From: Halichondria panicea
Taxonomy: Eukaryota > Porifera > Demospongiae > Suberitida > Halichondriidae
Assembly (NCBI RefSeq): GCF_963675165.1
Contig: NC_087380.1
Location: 2,501 to 66,500, forward strand
Direction: 5' to 3'
DNA: 64,000 bases
The notes beneath the pieces were generated by a model that saw only the letters and a list, made by a program, of their open reading frames with translations, was not told the origin of the DNA and did not search any database. Position 1 is the first letter of the stretch. Every line of letters starts with the position of its first letter. This document shows, piece by piece, positions 35,759-48,400 of this stretch. Made by a program: the position numbers and the translations under genes.

Positions 35759-38700
35759 CACACACACACGCACGCACACACGCACACGCACACACACACA
35801 CACACACACGCACGCACACACACACACCGCCCACACACACACACACTTGATGTGTTTATTTGTAGAGCTTCACTATTGAGAATGTCACCAGCTTCACCAA
35901 CTACGCTGTTGCCATGGCAATATTCAACGCTAATGGTAGTGGACGAATCAACAACAGCGTCACCATCATGTCATGTGATTCAAGTAAGCCCCTCCCCTCA
36001 TCCCTATATAACCCTTATCCATATATAACTCTGACATGTAGTTGTGGATCCACCAGACAATGTTGCCGTGGATACTATCACCTCTACATCACTCCGAGTA
36101 ACCTGGCAACCAGTTGTGGTATCTCGTGGGATGTTAGTTGGCTATATAGTGACATACAGGAAGAATGAAAGTGAACACACAGCTCCCACCAACAGGTACA
36201 CTCCACACACACTCCACCCGCCCACACACACTCACTACACACACACACACAGCACATCCATCATCCTCACAAACCTCACATCCTACACTACCTATGTTGT
36301 GAGTGTATCCACGGTTACAGGAGGTGGTCCAGGAAACTCCTCCCCCTTTCTGACAGTCACTACTCTATCAGATGGTAAGTACTGCCTCTGTACCTTGACC
36401 CCCACCCTGTGTGTGTGTACCTTGACCTCTTCACACCACCCACAGTTCCCACTAGTGATGTGATGCTACTCAGTGCAATGGCTGAGTGTCCGAGTGACCT
36501 TCTCCTGACCTGGATGACCTCTGACCCTAGTGGCGTCAACGGTCTTCCCAACATGACCACACTGAACATTACTCTGGTATTGGACTCTGGCTCAGAGGAA
36601 CGTTTATTCCCATACAACACATCAGGATATGGGGTATGAGTCACTAGCTTTGTGACAGTAGTCCGTTTGCAAAATGCTGGACCTAGCGATACATTAATGG
36701 TGACCGGCTATAACTTCAGTTCCGTTGGTCTAATAGTTAATCTCGTGGTCTAGGATTCTTTCAGCTGCCATAACTTGAGTATCATGATCCAATTTCTGAT
36801 TTTCTGAAAGCTTAGAAAGAGACCTTTCAAATGGTGTCATCAAAGTTTCTATTTGAGCGATAAACTATTTACCAATTTGGCCACACCATGGCGCCCTCTA
36901 AGCTTCAGAAAATCATAAAATGTTTGACATTGGATCAGTCATCAGCTCTAGTTACTAGTACACGTGTACCTTAGCTACATGTGCCGAGCTAACACACTAT
37001 ACAGGAAATACGACTGACGGAGTTGCTCCTATCAACTAACTACACATTACTCGTGGCTCTGACTAACGTGCATGGAACTGGACCACAGAGCACACCCCTC
37101 ACAGCCTCCACACTGTCACAGGGACTAGCAACGCCCCCACAAACACTCACTGCACTATCTAGCTCACTCACATCGTTACTAGTGTCATGGCAACCACCAC
37201 GCTTCCCAAACGGAGACCCAAATTACATAGTGACATATCGCCGTGCCAACAGTGATGATAACTACACAAGCATCTCTACCAGAGCTCTGAGTACAAATAT
37301 ATCAGATCTGATGCTGTTCACAAGATATCATATTGAAGTATCAGCTAATACATCGTGTGGTGTGTCGAATAGTACGCAGGTCATAGGTCAAACCCCTCCC
37401 ACTGTACCTAATGACCTCCGTGTTGTGGTCACCCTCCCCTCAGCTATAGTAGTGGAGTGGAGTGCACCAACCAGCCCAAACCCACACCCTGATGATGGTG
37501 ACTCTCTGGTTTATATGGTGAGTCAGTGAGTACAGGGTTAGGGTTACTGTATTATAATGATTGATTGAGCAGGTTGCTTGTGGTGATGCTGCCGCTGTTA
37601 CCATGACGATGTTATCACATGAGTGCTCAGGATTAGAGTCAAATACTAGTTATATAGTGACAGTGACGGCCAGCATAGGGGAAGGTCAAGGTCCGTTTGT
37701 CTCCATAGAAACAAGGACGGCATGTCAAGGTAAGTGTGCATGTTCATGCGTGCATTGTGTCACTATATAATTGTGTAGACCCTGTTCCCATGGTAACAGC
37801 GAAGGATGATGGTATCTCAGTGTACCTTCCCACGCCAGCCAATGATGAGTGCGATGTAACTAGGTAACCTGTTGCTATAGTAACTGCATGACATGATGCT
37901 GTACACACACAGAGCTGACTATGTGCTAGTGGTGGTACAAGAGTTGACCTCTGACCCCCGTCCATCCCGCCCACTCAACAGCTACACACTGGAGGAGTTA
38001 GTGGAAGCCACACAACGCTACTCTGACACACGCCCACGACGTCAAGTCATCCCTACATCACTCTACATATCAGCCAATATCTCAGAGAGTCAGTTACAAG
38101 GTGACCCTGGGTTCACTGTCGGAGATGGCAGTGATTACGGGGGCTATATGAACTATCCCCTCAAACCTGGAGTATACTATACTGTTGGATTAAGAGGTGT
38201 CGTTTCCGGGGCAACCACACCAATATTTGCTGACTCATCAGTATCTCCACCTTTCAGTAAGTTCATGACCTCACTACCTCACAGTCTAGAGTTCACGTAC
38301 CCTCTATTCATGTAGCCGCCCTCCCCCCTGAAGCCACACCTCCTGTGACCACACCCCCTACAACAGAGCCGCCCACCATCCCAGTAGTGATAGTGGCGGC
38401 CGTGGCTGGAGCATCAGCTGTTGTACTGTTTGCCATTCTCCTAGTGGCTTGCATTATCTGTGCATGCTCTTATTGGAACAAGTAAGCTGATAGTCTCATA
38501 TCTTGTAACTAGAGTTGGGATTGAAACTGATGGATAGCTCTCAGAATTACCTTTCCAATGGTGTGCTTAGATACAAGTTCTGTGCTAGTGATATGACCGA
38601 CTCTTGGTTTATACAATAGACGCGCCAGCCAGTACATTGTGGCCAATGGCAATGGCAGTGGAGGAGAGCGCATCACACGCAGCTCATCATTCAGACTGTC

Positions 38701-40914
38701 AGCTAAGAAGAAAGCAGGTGACCCAGTGGATGACTTCAGGGCCAACCATAGAACAGAGGGTAAGATTGATCGATAGCTACCAGTGTGTGTGGTGATGATA
38801 CCCCCCACAGCTCTGGAAGACCACCCACCTGTACCTGTGGTGGGCTTTATTCAGAAACTGTTCGTCATGAGAACTAACGACAATCAATTGTTTCTTGAGG
38901 AATTTGGATCCATTAACATGGTACCACAGCATAGCACAGAGGTTGCCGATAGCAACGCTAACAAGAGGAAGAATCGCTATAACAACATTCTACCATATGA
39001 CAACAATAGAGTCAAGATCAAGAGCCACGGATCTGACTACATCAATGCATCCTACTGCTCAGTGAGTACACACTGTAGTAGCGCCACGTTCTAATGTCAG
39101 ATTAATGCTCTAAATACAAAATTAAGATCGTACTTTAAAGAGATACAAATGTGTTTAACAGTATCTGTTGTTACTCTACCGCAGGGCTACATGAAGAATA
39201 AGATATACATAGCGACTCAAGGACCCATAGCGGAGACAGTGGGGGACTTCTGGAGACTTGTGTGGGAGGAGAATGTGCGAGTCATCATCATGCTCACCAA
39301 TACATCGGAGAAGGGAAAGGTGTGTGGGCGTGTGTGGTGTGTGCGTGTGTGCAGCCTCTGACTCTGTTCCCTTGTGTGTGTAGGTTAAGTGTGAGACTTA
39401 CTGGCCTCGTGACCTTGGTTGTTCTGCCATCCATGGACACATTGAGGTCATCATGGACCAAGCTACAGCACTGGCTGACTTCACCATACGCACATTCAGT
39501 CTACAGAAGGTACACACACACATCACACCTCACACACACACACACACACACATACACACACACACACACACGCCCCCGTCCCTTGTAGGGCTCCAAGGAG
39601 AGTAGACAAGTGAAGCAGTTCCACTTCACGTCATGGCCAGATCATGGCGTGCCTCAACATGCCACTGCCATGCTCAGTATGCTGCGCAGAGTGCGGAGCT
39701 ATCACAGCAAAGTAGCAGGGGGTCCAATGCTGGTACACTGTAGTGCAGGTATGTCTGTGGGGGGTAGGGTCAAAGGTCACACTCTCCCCTACTGTTCAGG
39801 TGTTGGGCGTACTGGCACCTTCATAGTGATAGACTCTATGCTGGAGAGACTCAAGAATAGTGATGCTTTATTGGATATATATGGTCATGTGACGTTGCTG
39901 CGAACCCAGCGACCCTACATGGTCCAAACTGAGGTATGTCATTGTATGCAGGCATGTTATAATAATAGCTCACAATGGACAAAATAAAGGCAAGGCAAAG
40001 CAGTCCCAAATCTCATGCCATTATTATGATGACTTTCCTAATAGCTATTGTTAGTTTTGATGATCTGTTTAATTTGAGCATAAACACACATTTGTGTACA
40101 TATATCCAGGACCAGTATTTCTTCATCCACGAGGCTCTTGCTGAAGCACTGCTCTGTGGCAATACGGAGGTCAATCTCACCACCCTAGGAGGCTACGTGA
40201 CTGAGCTAGGCACTGTTGTCCCTGGCGACCAACATGACACCACACACATTGAAATACAGTTCAAGGTGAGATTGTGTGTGTGCGTGCAAGGTCATTACCC
40301 TGTGTGTGTGTTTGCAGAGGCTGGCCATTGATAAGAATGATCCTTATCGCTACGTCACTGCTACCAAAGAATCCAACAAACCCAAGAACAGACTTGTCAA
40401 TATCCTACCATGTAAGCCACACCCCTTTAACTACTGTACATGTATACATAATGAGTGTAGATGAGACCAATCGTGTTGTGCTGGAGTACCTGCATGGAGT
40501 GGATGGTTCTGATTACATCAATGCTAGTCACATTGATTCCTACCATCACCGCCGAGCCTTCATAGCCACTCAAGGTCCACTGCAGTCCACTATAGGAGAC
40601 TTCTGGAGAATGGTCTGGCAGTATAACAGTCCTGTGGTGGTGATGCTGACAGAGACCATGGAGAAGGGGATGGTACGTGTGTGTGGTGTGTGGGTGTGTG
40701 TGTTGTGTGGGTGGGTGTGGGTGTGTGTAGCTATTGTTGTGTCTAATCCCCCTCCACTATAACTATTAGGAGCGCTGTGCCCAGTACTGGCCGAGTGAGG
40801 TACTACAGAGTGCTGTGTATGACAGGTTCACTGTCGAGCTAGCAGTGGAGAGGAGGTCACAACACTACACATTCAGGGACATTAACATCACTGATAATCA
40901 GGTACACACACACG

Positions 40915-41001
<87 letters not shown>

Positions 41002-42048
41002 ATATACACTGTTAATTAATACTTGCAGACTGGAACTAAACGCTGTGTGAGCCACTTCCAGTTCCATGGTTGGCCAGAGGTGGGCATCCCAGCCACACCG
41101 TCGCTATTGCTGGACTTTATACGAGAAGTGCAGAAGATGTACTCCAGCCTCTCCACCCACGCTCCCATCACCGTACACTGCAGGCAAGCAGTCATCAATA
41201 CTAATAGCTCTTGTTGCTGATAAGTGTTATTGTTGACTTATTGATAGTACGTATTCCCCTTCAGTTCTGGTGTTGGTCGCAGTGGAGTGTTCATCACACT
41301 GCACATAACACTGGAGAGGATGAAGACTGAAGGTTTGGTTGATGTCTTCCAAACAGTCAAGACTCTGCGTATACAGAGACCCGCCATGGTGCAGACTCTG
41401 GTGAGGGCATATCAGTATGTACGTAGCGGAGGCCTTTAAGTAAAATAGGGCTACAAAATAAATGTAGCTATAACAAAATTAAACCTCCCCCCACACACAC
41501 ACACACACACGCCCACACAGCAACAATACCACTTCTGCTACGAGAGTGCTCTACACTACCTGGAGAGCTCAGATCTATTGCTGACTCAGCAACGCTCTGC
41601 CCAACCCTCGGCAGAAGTGTCACGCAAGAGGAGCTTCCGTCACACTCCACCATCCTCACAACCCTCCCCTTCACGCACCGCCCACACCACACCCTCACGC
41701 AAAGAGTCATTCAAAGGATCAACTCGAACCTTCGAGGCAGCAGGAGGAGCTCATATCTACGGTGTTTCTGAAGCTACCAGTACCTTTGGATCTCATCAAG
41801 CTTCTGGTAGTGGCAGTCAAATAGCTCTGTATGGAAGTGGAACACTGGGTCAGCAGACACTGAGTGGCAGTCAGCTATCTGTGGGTCAACGTAGCCGTAG
41901 CCCTCGTCTGGGGGGTAGTCAAAGTGCCCTCAATACCCCACCCCCTGTTGGGGGGCATGTGCGGAATGCCTCCATGAGTGGTGTCCCTCATCAGCTAGCA
42001 GAGAGTCAACGCTACTCCACCTCTTCTGTCACTGGCTGGACTCAATGA
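30974..42048 (+). CDS. LAR-type receptor protein tyrosine phosphatase
   Basis: A signal-peptide exon ([19 protein letters not shown]) starts at 30,974. Four Ig-like domains follow ([66 protein letters not shown]). About ten fibronectin-III domains span 33,190-38,260, with many N-glycosylation motifs. A transmembrane helix ([19 protein letters not shown], about 38,415) leads to two PTP domains. D1 has [22 protein letters not shown] and HCSAGVGRTG; D2 has [16 protein letters not shown] and [10 protein letters not shown]. The WPE in place of WPD in D2 is the pattern of the weakly active second domain of LAR. A Ser/Thr/Gly-rich tail of about 150 residues ends at TGA 42,046-42,048. It should act at the plasma membrane in adhesion-linked dephosphorylation. 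The number of FN3 domains and a few exon edges are approximate. Confidence 0.92.
31124..31205. repeat. 40-bp direct duplication
   Basis: 'gggagagcctaatgccacag' occurs at 31,124 and 31,164, and the following bases match with one substitution. It lies in the first intron of the receptor phosphatase. Confidence 0.85.
31385..31501. repeat. (CA)n tract at a 3' splice site
   Basis: CA repeat interrupted by ACC at intervals, running directly into the acceptor of the first Ig exon (…cacag then VSLQPLAP). Confidence 0.9.
35105..35170. repeat. (GT)n tract in a receptor phosphatase intron
   Basis: About 60 bp of GT repeat follows the exon encoding part of an FN3 domain, then a short duplicated 'gtggagccagggtgtgt' block at 35,169-35,210. 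Confidence 0.85.
35282..35690. mobile_element. MITE, about 409 bp, in a receptor phosphatase intron
   Basis: The terminal inverted repeats are 'gttaaggttacgatgcgcag' at 35,282 and 'actgcatcgtaaccttaac' ending at 35,690, an imperfect match of about 22 bp. The interior is AT-rich without a coding frame. A (CA)n tract with CACG variants follows immediately (35,700-35,847). Confidence 0.85.
36690..36955. mobile_element. Fold-back element, shortened copy, in a receptor phosphatase intron
   Basis: Contains the family words 'gccataacttgagtat', 'ttttctgaaagcttagaaag', 'agacctttcaaatggtgtca' and 'caatttggccacaccatgg' seen in the dynein introns, with the right arm shortened ('agcttcagaaaatcat'). A partial extra arm ('ggctataacttcagttccgt') lies at 36,707. 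Confidence 0.8.
40905..41000. repeat. (CA)n tract in a PTP-D2 intron
   Basis: Nearly pure CA repeat of about 85 bp following the donor 'gtacacacacacgc' of the exon ending DINITDNQ. Confidence 0.93.
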
Positions 42049-43343
42049 TCAACATAACATTTTTTGTACGATTCCTACTCATGATAGTTGAAGACTGTAA
42101 TTCATCAATAATATATTTTGTATCCATTTTTTGTGCAATCAACATAATTTACCAATAATAATTATTATAGCTGCTCTTTATTAGCTGAGAATTTAATAAT
42201 AATTTATTGATGCCATTATAATCAATGACTTGATTGTTCCCTTAACGATCTTTACCTATTGTAGAAGGGTCAGCACATGCAATTTTAACGCGATAATTAT
42301 TGTGTAAACAGGGTTAGGTTAATTGTCAGTGCTAGTATTTTAACAACTGTGATAAAAAAAATTTAATGACAAAAAATGTATGATTAAGTTTAATTATTAG
42401 TTTGTCATGAACACCTGCAAGAGACGAGTGATCAGTACAATCATTATAACACCACGCTGTGCACTTATCTGGTCAGAGGTATGCATGCGTGCATGTGCCA
42501 TCACTTGTGTATCTGCAAGGCTAGTGAGAACTGCTACACCATTAATAATACATTACTTATCTTTGTTGTGGATGCTAGTACCGACATCCTGCAAAGCTTG
42601 GTTAAGTTAAGGTTACTATATACAAATGAAGTACTTATCTTTGTCCATGCTTCCAGTACACCTCACCAGACCTGTACTTAAAGATGGCATGGAGCTCTAT
42701 ACAATACTGGAGCTTACCTTGCTTACATTAACAAGATCAATAATGCATAGAAACTGCAGTCCCTCCTCTTCATGTTAGTGAGGTGGGTGTGGTCCAATAT
42801 GTAAGCCCCTCCCCTAGTGTTTAGTGAGGTGGGTGTGGTCTACTCTGTAAGCCCCTCCCCTCTAGTAACCTGCATACACTAAATAATCGTATTACGTTGT
42901 GTATTACACAAATGTCCCAGAGCAGCATGGCTTGTCTGTACCTGGGGGAGAGAGGAGACAAAAGCAGTGAGAGAATGGAACACTAGTACAGTAGCTAGTA
43001 GGAGGAGCTGTGTGTGTGCATTGTGGCTGCAAGAGAACAAGCAAATGCATTGGGATAAAAAACCCCATCCACTCAACACCTCCATACAATACAATACCAG
43101 CCAATCACCACCACAGCTGACAACATCATCACCACCACAGCTGACAATATCACCATGCACCGTAGTTTCCTTGCCCAAGGGACTATAATAAAGGCACACA
43201 ATCCAATTTCACAACAACCAACATTCAGCAATCACCAAATCAAGCAGTACACAACAAGAGAGCTGAGACATTCACAACAAACCAACCACAAAATGACAAA
43301 AACTCAATTCCACCAATTAGCAAGGGGCCACCTCCAACCCTAC
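42049..43343. other. Intergenic, no gene recognised
   Basis: 3' flank of the receptor phosphatase, AT-rich to about 42,400 with probable polyadenylation signals ('aataata', 'caataattatt'). A local duplication, 'gtgaggtgggtgtggtc' with 'taagcccctcccct', occurs at about 42,778-42,860. 'accaccacagctgacaa' occurs twice at about 43,110-43,148. No domain is recognised. Confidence 0.5.
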
Positions 43344-43760
43344 CATGCAAGGGCTTGTACAATACTGAACTACTGGTTGAGGATAGTTCAACAGAGGATT
43401 GAGCTGAGGAACAGCAGGTTGCAGGGAAGTACCGTCTGCCTGTCCAAACCAGCCAGTGGATTGACAGGTACAACAGTTAGTGTGCTAACCATGTACCAAG
43501 CAATCGCTTCAACCCCTCTTGACTGACCGAAGTCCTCACACCCCCTCCAAGGAGGGCGGCCGCCGTGCTGTTTTCACCAAGGCTGATACTCACAACAGAT
43601 GCTCGTCCGTTCAGTACACTACAGGTCCACGACACAGACGTCAAACCACTGGCTGAGTTCAGATAGACAGAAGACACTTTCCTGCAACCTGCTGTTCCTC
43701 AGCTCAATCCTCTGTTGAACTATCCTCAACCAGTAGTCACAGTACTGACAAGCCCATGCA
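43344..43760. repeat. Inverted repeat, two 80-bp arms
   Basis: The left arm (43,344-43,426) contains 'ctactggttgaggatagttc' and 'aacagaggattgagctgagg'. The right arm (43,681-43,760) is its near-perfect complement. The spacer is about 254 bp. Both arms encode the same peptide when read inward (YWLRIVQQRIELRNSRLQ). Outside, a direct repeat beginning 'gtagtttccttg' and ending 'caagggacta' flanks the structure at 43,162 and 43,785. It may be a fold-back transposon remnant or an inverted gene-fragment duplication. I see no known domain. Confidence 0.8.
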
Positions 43761-45474
43761 GTAACTAAGGGAACACCACCACCAGTAGTTTCCTTGCTCA
43801 AGGGACTAATACAATAAGGGCATAATAAACTAAAGGGACCCTGTGACTGTGAGTACCATTAACTGAGCACAGAAGTAATCAACCAGAATGTGTGGGATGG
43901 TTCAACAACAGTAGACTCACAGAGACAACACCTCCTTGCTCTTAAAGCCCTTGTCGACTCCAGTTGCAACAAGCCTGGCACGCAAGGCTTGCACAAGTGC
44001 TCAAGACTACTCTTCACTAATCCAGTCAAAGGCTACAGTTCCCTTGGCACACCTAGGTTTAGTTAAAGCCTGAACTTACCAATTCCATGTGCAGTAGGCA
44101 CAGAGTTAAGATCCTAAAAAAGCCGTCATAATAGATTAGCATAAGCCAAGAAGCAGCAGTTGTCTAACTAAAAAATTATTATAGCTAGCTATTTTCTAAT
44201 GATCCTAGCTAACTAACTATTGGAACTGATAACGAGATCTCAACACTCCCTATTATGGCATGATATGCTCCCGGAGGAACATACCCTGTGCTGCTTTCCC
44301 ATTAGGCAGGTACTAACAGCAGAGTGCTCCCTCCGGTAGACTGGAGTGCCATGAGTAATCCATCATTGCACCCCGAAGGCTGGTTCAACAACGGCTCCAA
44401 GAACAAGAAAATGCTGTCCTGCGACCCACTGTTGAAGAACCGCCCACACACATTCTGATTGGTTACTCCAGTGCTACGGACCCCCTCCCACCACAGGGTT
44501 CAAGCCATGCAGAATAATAGATTCTTAGCCATGCGTACATTTATTAAATTCATGCAATAGTTTGAGCCATGCGCATCACTCCCTATATAATAATTGCATT
44601 TTGCTGGCAAGCATGTTTCTATTTAACTGCAAGTCTAATACTATCACAGTCACTGAAAGGGCCACATTTAAAAATTGACAATCAACCTGTTTTGCTGCAA
44701 ATTAAATACAGAGAATCTGAACATGTAGTTTCAACTCACAATTGCAAGTAGGCAGCGCTCCAGAATCCAGAAACAATTGCAAGCAGGCAGCGCTCCAGAA
44801 TCCAGAAACACTTGTCCAGAAACGTGCACTGTTTTGGATGACGCAAGCATGCAGTTGTTGAGCGCGAGCAGGTGCTAGGTTCTGCAAAAGCTCGATCCTG
44901 CACACAAAAAAAAGAACTATCGTTGTAAAACATGCAGCAAAAAACAGTAGCAACAATTCAAAGAAGGCTTCCCGGCCTAATATCCTGAGCTAGACGACTA
45001 CAAGGAAAGAAACTCACCTCTACCAGCAAGACACTTCTCAATCTTCAAAGCTAAAGGAACTGAGCTTCTGGAACTGGATCTGGGAATATTCCAGACCATT
45101 GACGTCAAAGTCTCCAAGGAGATGCCATGGAGACCGACAGTTCCCACCACATGGAGAACCACAGAGTACTAGCTACAAGGTGTTTACTCTGTCTACATGT
45201 GGGCGCACCGTCGACACTTTGCATCCCCATGTGGGCTGATTGTCTGCACATGCGCATACACTAAGCCGATTTCAAGCCGCACGCCTGTAATCGAGGCCAT
45301 TGCTTGCACAAATTAATGGTGATAATAGTAGCTACATACAGCTGCAACACATAGCAACACACTGACAACACTAATAGCAGGTCATTGCAAACAGTGTAGC
45401 CTTCTTTAAGCTTTGTAAAGGAACTAAAGCTAGCTGGATATAATATTTGCTGGCAGCAGCCCCACCCCTTTACC
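43761..45474. other. Intergenic upstream of the dynein gene
   Basis: No recognisable gene. It holds the second copy of the 43,162 direct repeat, a 34-bp tandem duplication (44,741-44,809, 'gcagcgctccagaatccaga') and a CG-containing stretch near 45,190-45,290. The dynein promoter presumably lies in the last few hundred bases, but no element is identified. Confidence 0.45.
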
Positions 45475-48400
45475 ATGGAGCAGCCCGAGCCTGTGCAGGA
45501 GGAGCCAGCTAAAAGCGAGTCTGTGCAGGAGCCGGCTAAAAGCGAGTCTGTGCAGGAGCCGGCTAAAAGCGAGTGTGTGCAGGAGCCGGCTAAAAGCGAG
45601 TCTGTGCAGGAGCCGGCTAAAAGCGAGTCTGTGCAGGAGCCGGCTAAAAGCGAGTCTGTGCAGGAGCCAGCTAAAAGGGAGTCTGTACAGGAGCCAGCTA
45701 AAAGCGAGTCTGTGCAAGAGTCACCGAGTTCGTGGCAGAAAGCTGCTGCTTCATATGCGAAGAAAGGACCAAGGCGAAGCATTCTGTATGCTAACCTAGC
45801 AGAGTCTCTCAAGACAAGACAAGTAAGTCGCTGAGTATGAGTACCTAGTCTAGTCCTAGGCTTCCTGTGAAAGGAATTTTGCTCCTCGAATATACTGTAT
45901 CCATGACTTCTGAAGTGCTAACATTCCTAGATCCTGTGACTGGTTTTAAATATTAAAAGCCATGCTATTAGTACTGTGGCACCATGAACTATGTTAGTGT
46001 ACAGAGGGTAGCTCGCAATGAGGCTGCCATATTGCAGGCTAGAGCCAAGGCCATTCGAGAGAGTCAGAGAGGTCGGCTGGACTCGAGACATGGCTATATG
46101 TTAGAACTGGTGGCTGACAGGCTATCATTGGACACAAGTATAGTGGAGGATTTTATGCTGGACGGGGACCAGGTACGTATGTCTACAAAGCAGTGCGTGG
46201 GTGGAAGTGCCCAGCCATGTCTTTAGCTAATAAATAATCTATGATTCACTGCAGTTGGATCTATTTGATAAGTTATTTGAGCCCAATGGCAACAAGGCTG
46301 TACTGTTCTACTATCAGGAGGCAAACACTCCAATCTCTAGTAAGCCTAGGGTACCTGCACCTCTCTTGCTATACCCCATTATCCCTCTAGGAGAAATGCT
46401 TAGCACTGGAATCATGCCAACACCCTCTAAGAGTTGGATGAAGAGAGTAACTGCTTCTGATGGGACTGGGGATGCTCTCACAGGAGTGTGCATATTCTTC
46501 CTGCGTCCCAACAATAGCAAGAATGTGACTCTGGCTAATATAGCAGAGGAGCTGGTGTGTGGGTGTTTAGATGCGTCCACTGGTCGCAATATTCTGGAGA
46601 TCCTACAAGAGTATCTGAGTGAGGTCATGTTGCCAGCCTTGCAGAGTGGCCAGAACTGGGGGGCGCTGCAACCGCACCAAGTTGATGACTTCTTCGACAC
46701 TCTCAAAGCATACATCAACTTCTTACGCAGTAAGTGAATAAAATTCTAAATTCTGTAATCGTTCTTTATTTTAGGCTCCCAGTTGAGTATTGACAATGCC
46801 ATCCACTTGAGCCTGGCCTGCTCAGTGGACCTGGGTAAGCTGAGCACTGCTGAGGGCTGTCTAGCTAATGCCAGGCTACCCGAGATGATCCCTGCACTAG
46901 AGACACTAGTGGGACAATGGTGTCAGCAAATAGAGCAGGTGAACTATCACTAACATTGAAAGATATTTCAGATTTTTCACAGGTATTGGCAGAGGGCAAT
47001 CAAATGCGCAAGGAAGCTGATGAAACTGGACCACTGGTAGAACTAGAATACTGGAAACAAAGGACGGCCAAATTTTCTTGTCTGGTTGACCAAGTGAAGA
47101 GGCCGCCATGCAGAGGTGTCATCACTACACTAGTGGCTGCCAAGTCCAAGGTCATCAGAGTAAGCAATTCTTGCTCATAATAGCTCCTCCATAATTATAC
47201 TCGTGGCCTTGTGTAGGTTTGGAAGGAGCTGGATGCACAGATCACTGATGCTTCTAATGAGGCGAAGGATAATCTCAAGTATCTGTACACTATAGAGAAG
47301 CTATGCAAACCATTGTACCACGGTGACCCAGTGTCAATGCTGGATGCTCTGCCTCCCCTCATATCCACCATTCTCATGGTTCACGCTGTATCAAGGTATT
47401 ACAACACTTCAGAGAGAATGACTTCACTGTTTGTCAAGGTCAGTAGGTGTCGAATAGATCAATACTTTGCGGCAATCAACACTACCTACTCTCCCCATGT
47501 ATCCTCACTGTACGTCTTCCCGTCCCTCTGTTAGGTAACCAATCAGATGGTGACAGCATGCAAGAGTTACATCACAGAGGGGGGTCACAATCGTGTGTGG
47601 AGTGTGGACCCGCCCACACTATTGAAACGCCTGGCTGCTTGCCAGGGCCTCTACACTGCGTATCAGGAGTGCTTCCACCAGAGCAAGAAAAGGATCCAGT
47701 CTGGTCCAAGACCATTCGAGATATCAGAAACGTATGTATTTGGCAAATTTTCTTCATTTTGTCGCCGTCTTGACACAATCAAAAGCTTTGTGGATACAGA
47801 GTCTCAATTCTCATATCTCAAAAGTTCCAATATTGAGGGCATTGAGACGCTTGCCTCGCGACTTACTTCAATCATATCCAACTTCAAGAAGAAGCCGTAC
47901 AATCCATTGGACCACCGCAAGACAGACTTCAATGAAGACTATGAGGATCTCCATCGCCAGCTGTCTGACCTAGAGATACTACTGACTAGCTTCATGGCTA
48001 GCAGCTTCAAACAAGTCTCCAGTGTCAACCAAACGCTCTGGCTGCTGCAGAGGTAGGTACTGGTCTTATAGTGTGTTGCTTATAGGGGGGGTGCTTATGA
48101 GGGGGTAGGCTTATGGGGGTAGGTGTTAGCATTATTGCTTGCTCTTCTGTGTACAGGTTTGAGGGACTGGAGCTCAAGTGTTTGTCTGGTCCCATTGACA
48201 GCAAATACAGTCAAACATTGGTCAAATTCTCAGCAGCTATTGATCAAATTAAGATGGTAATCTAACAACTGTTTATACTGTCTTCATCATTATATGCAGC
48301 AATATAAAGAGTGTCGTAACCACCCTCCATTGGGATACAACATGCCACCAGTGTCTGGCAGGATTAGCTGGGCACGACAGCTCTACAAACATCTCGAGGA

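Noticed and set aside
44490-44530. Possible tRNA-like 'gggttcaagcc' word
   Set aside because: No matching A box or cloverleaf stems were found around it.
45261-45812. 183-codon minus-strand frame with LLAGSCTDS repeats
   Set aside because: Antisense shadow of the coding 27-bp repeat in dynein exon 1. The plus strand continues into conserved dynein sequence, and the minus strand shows no family.
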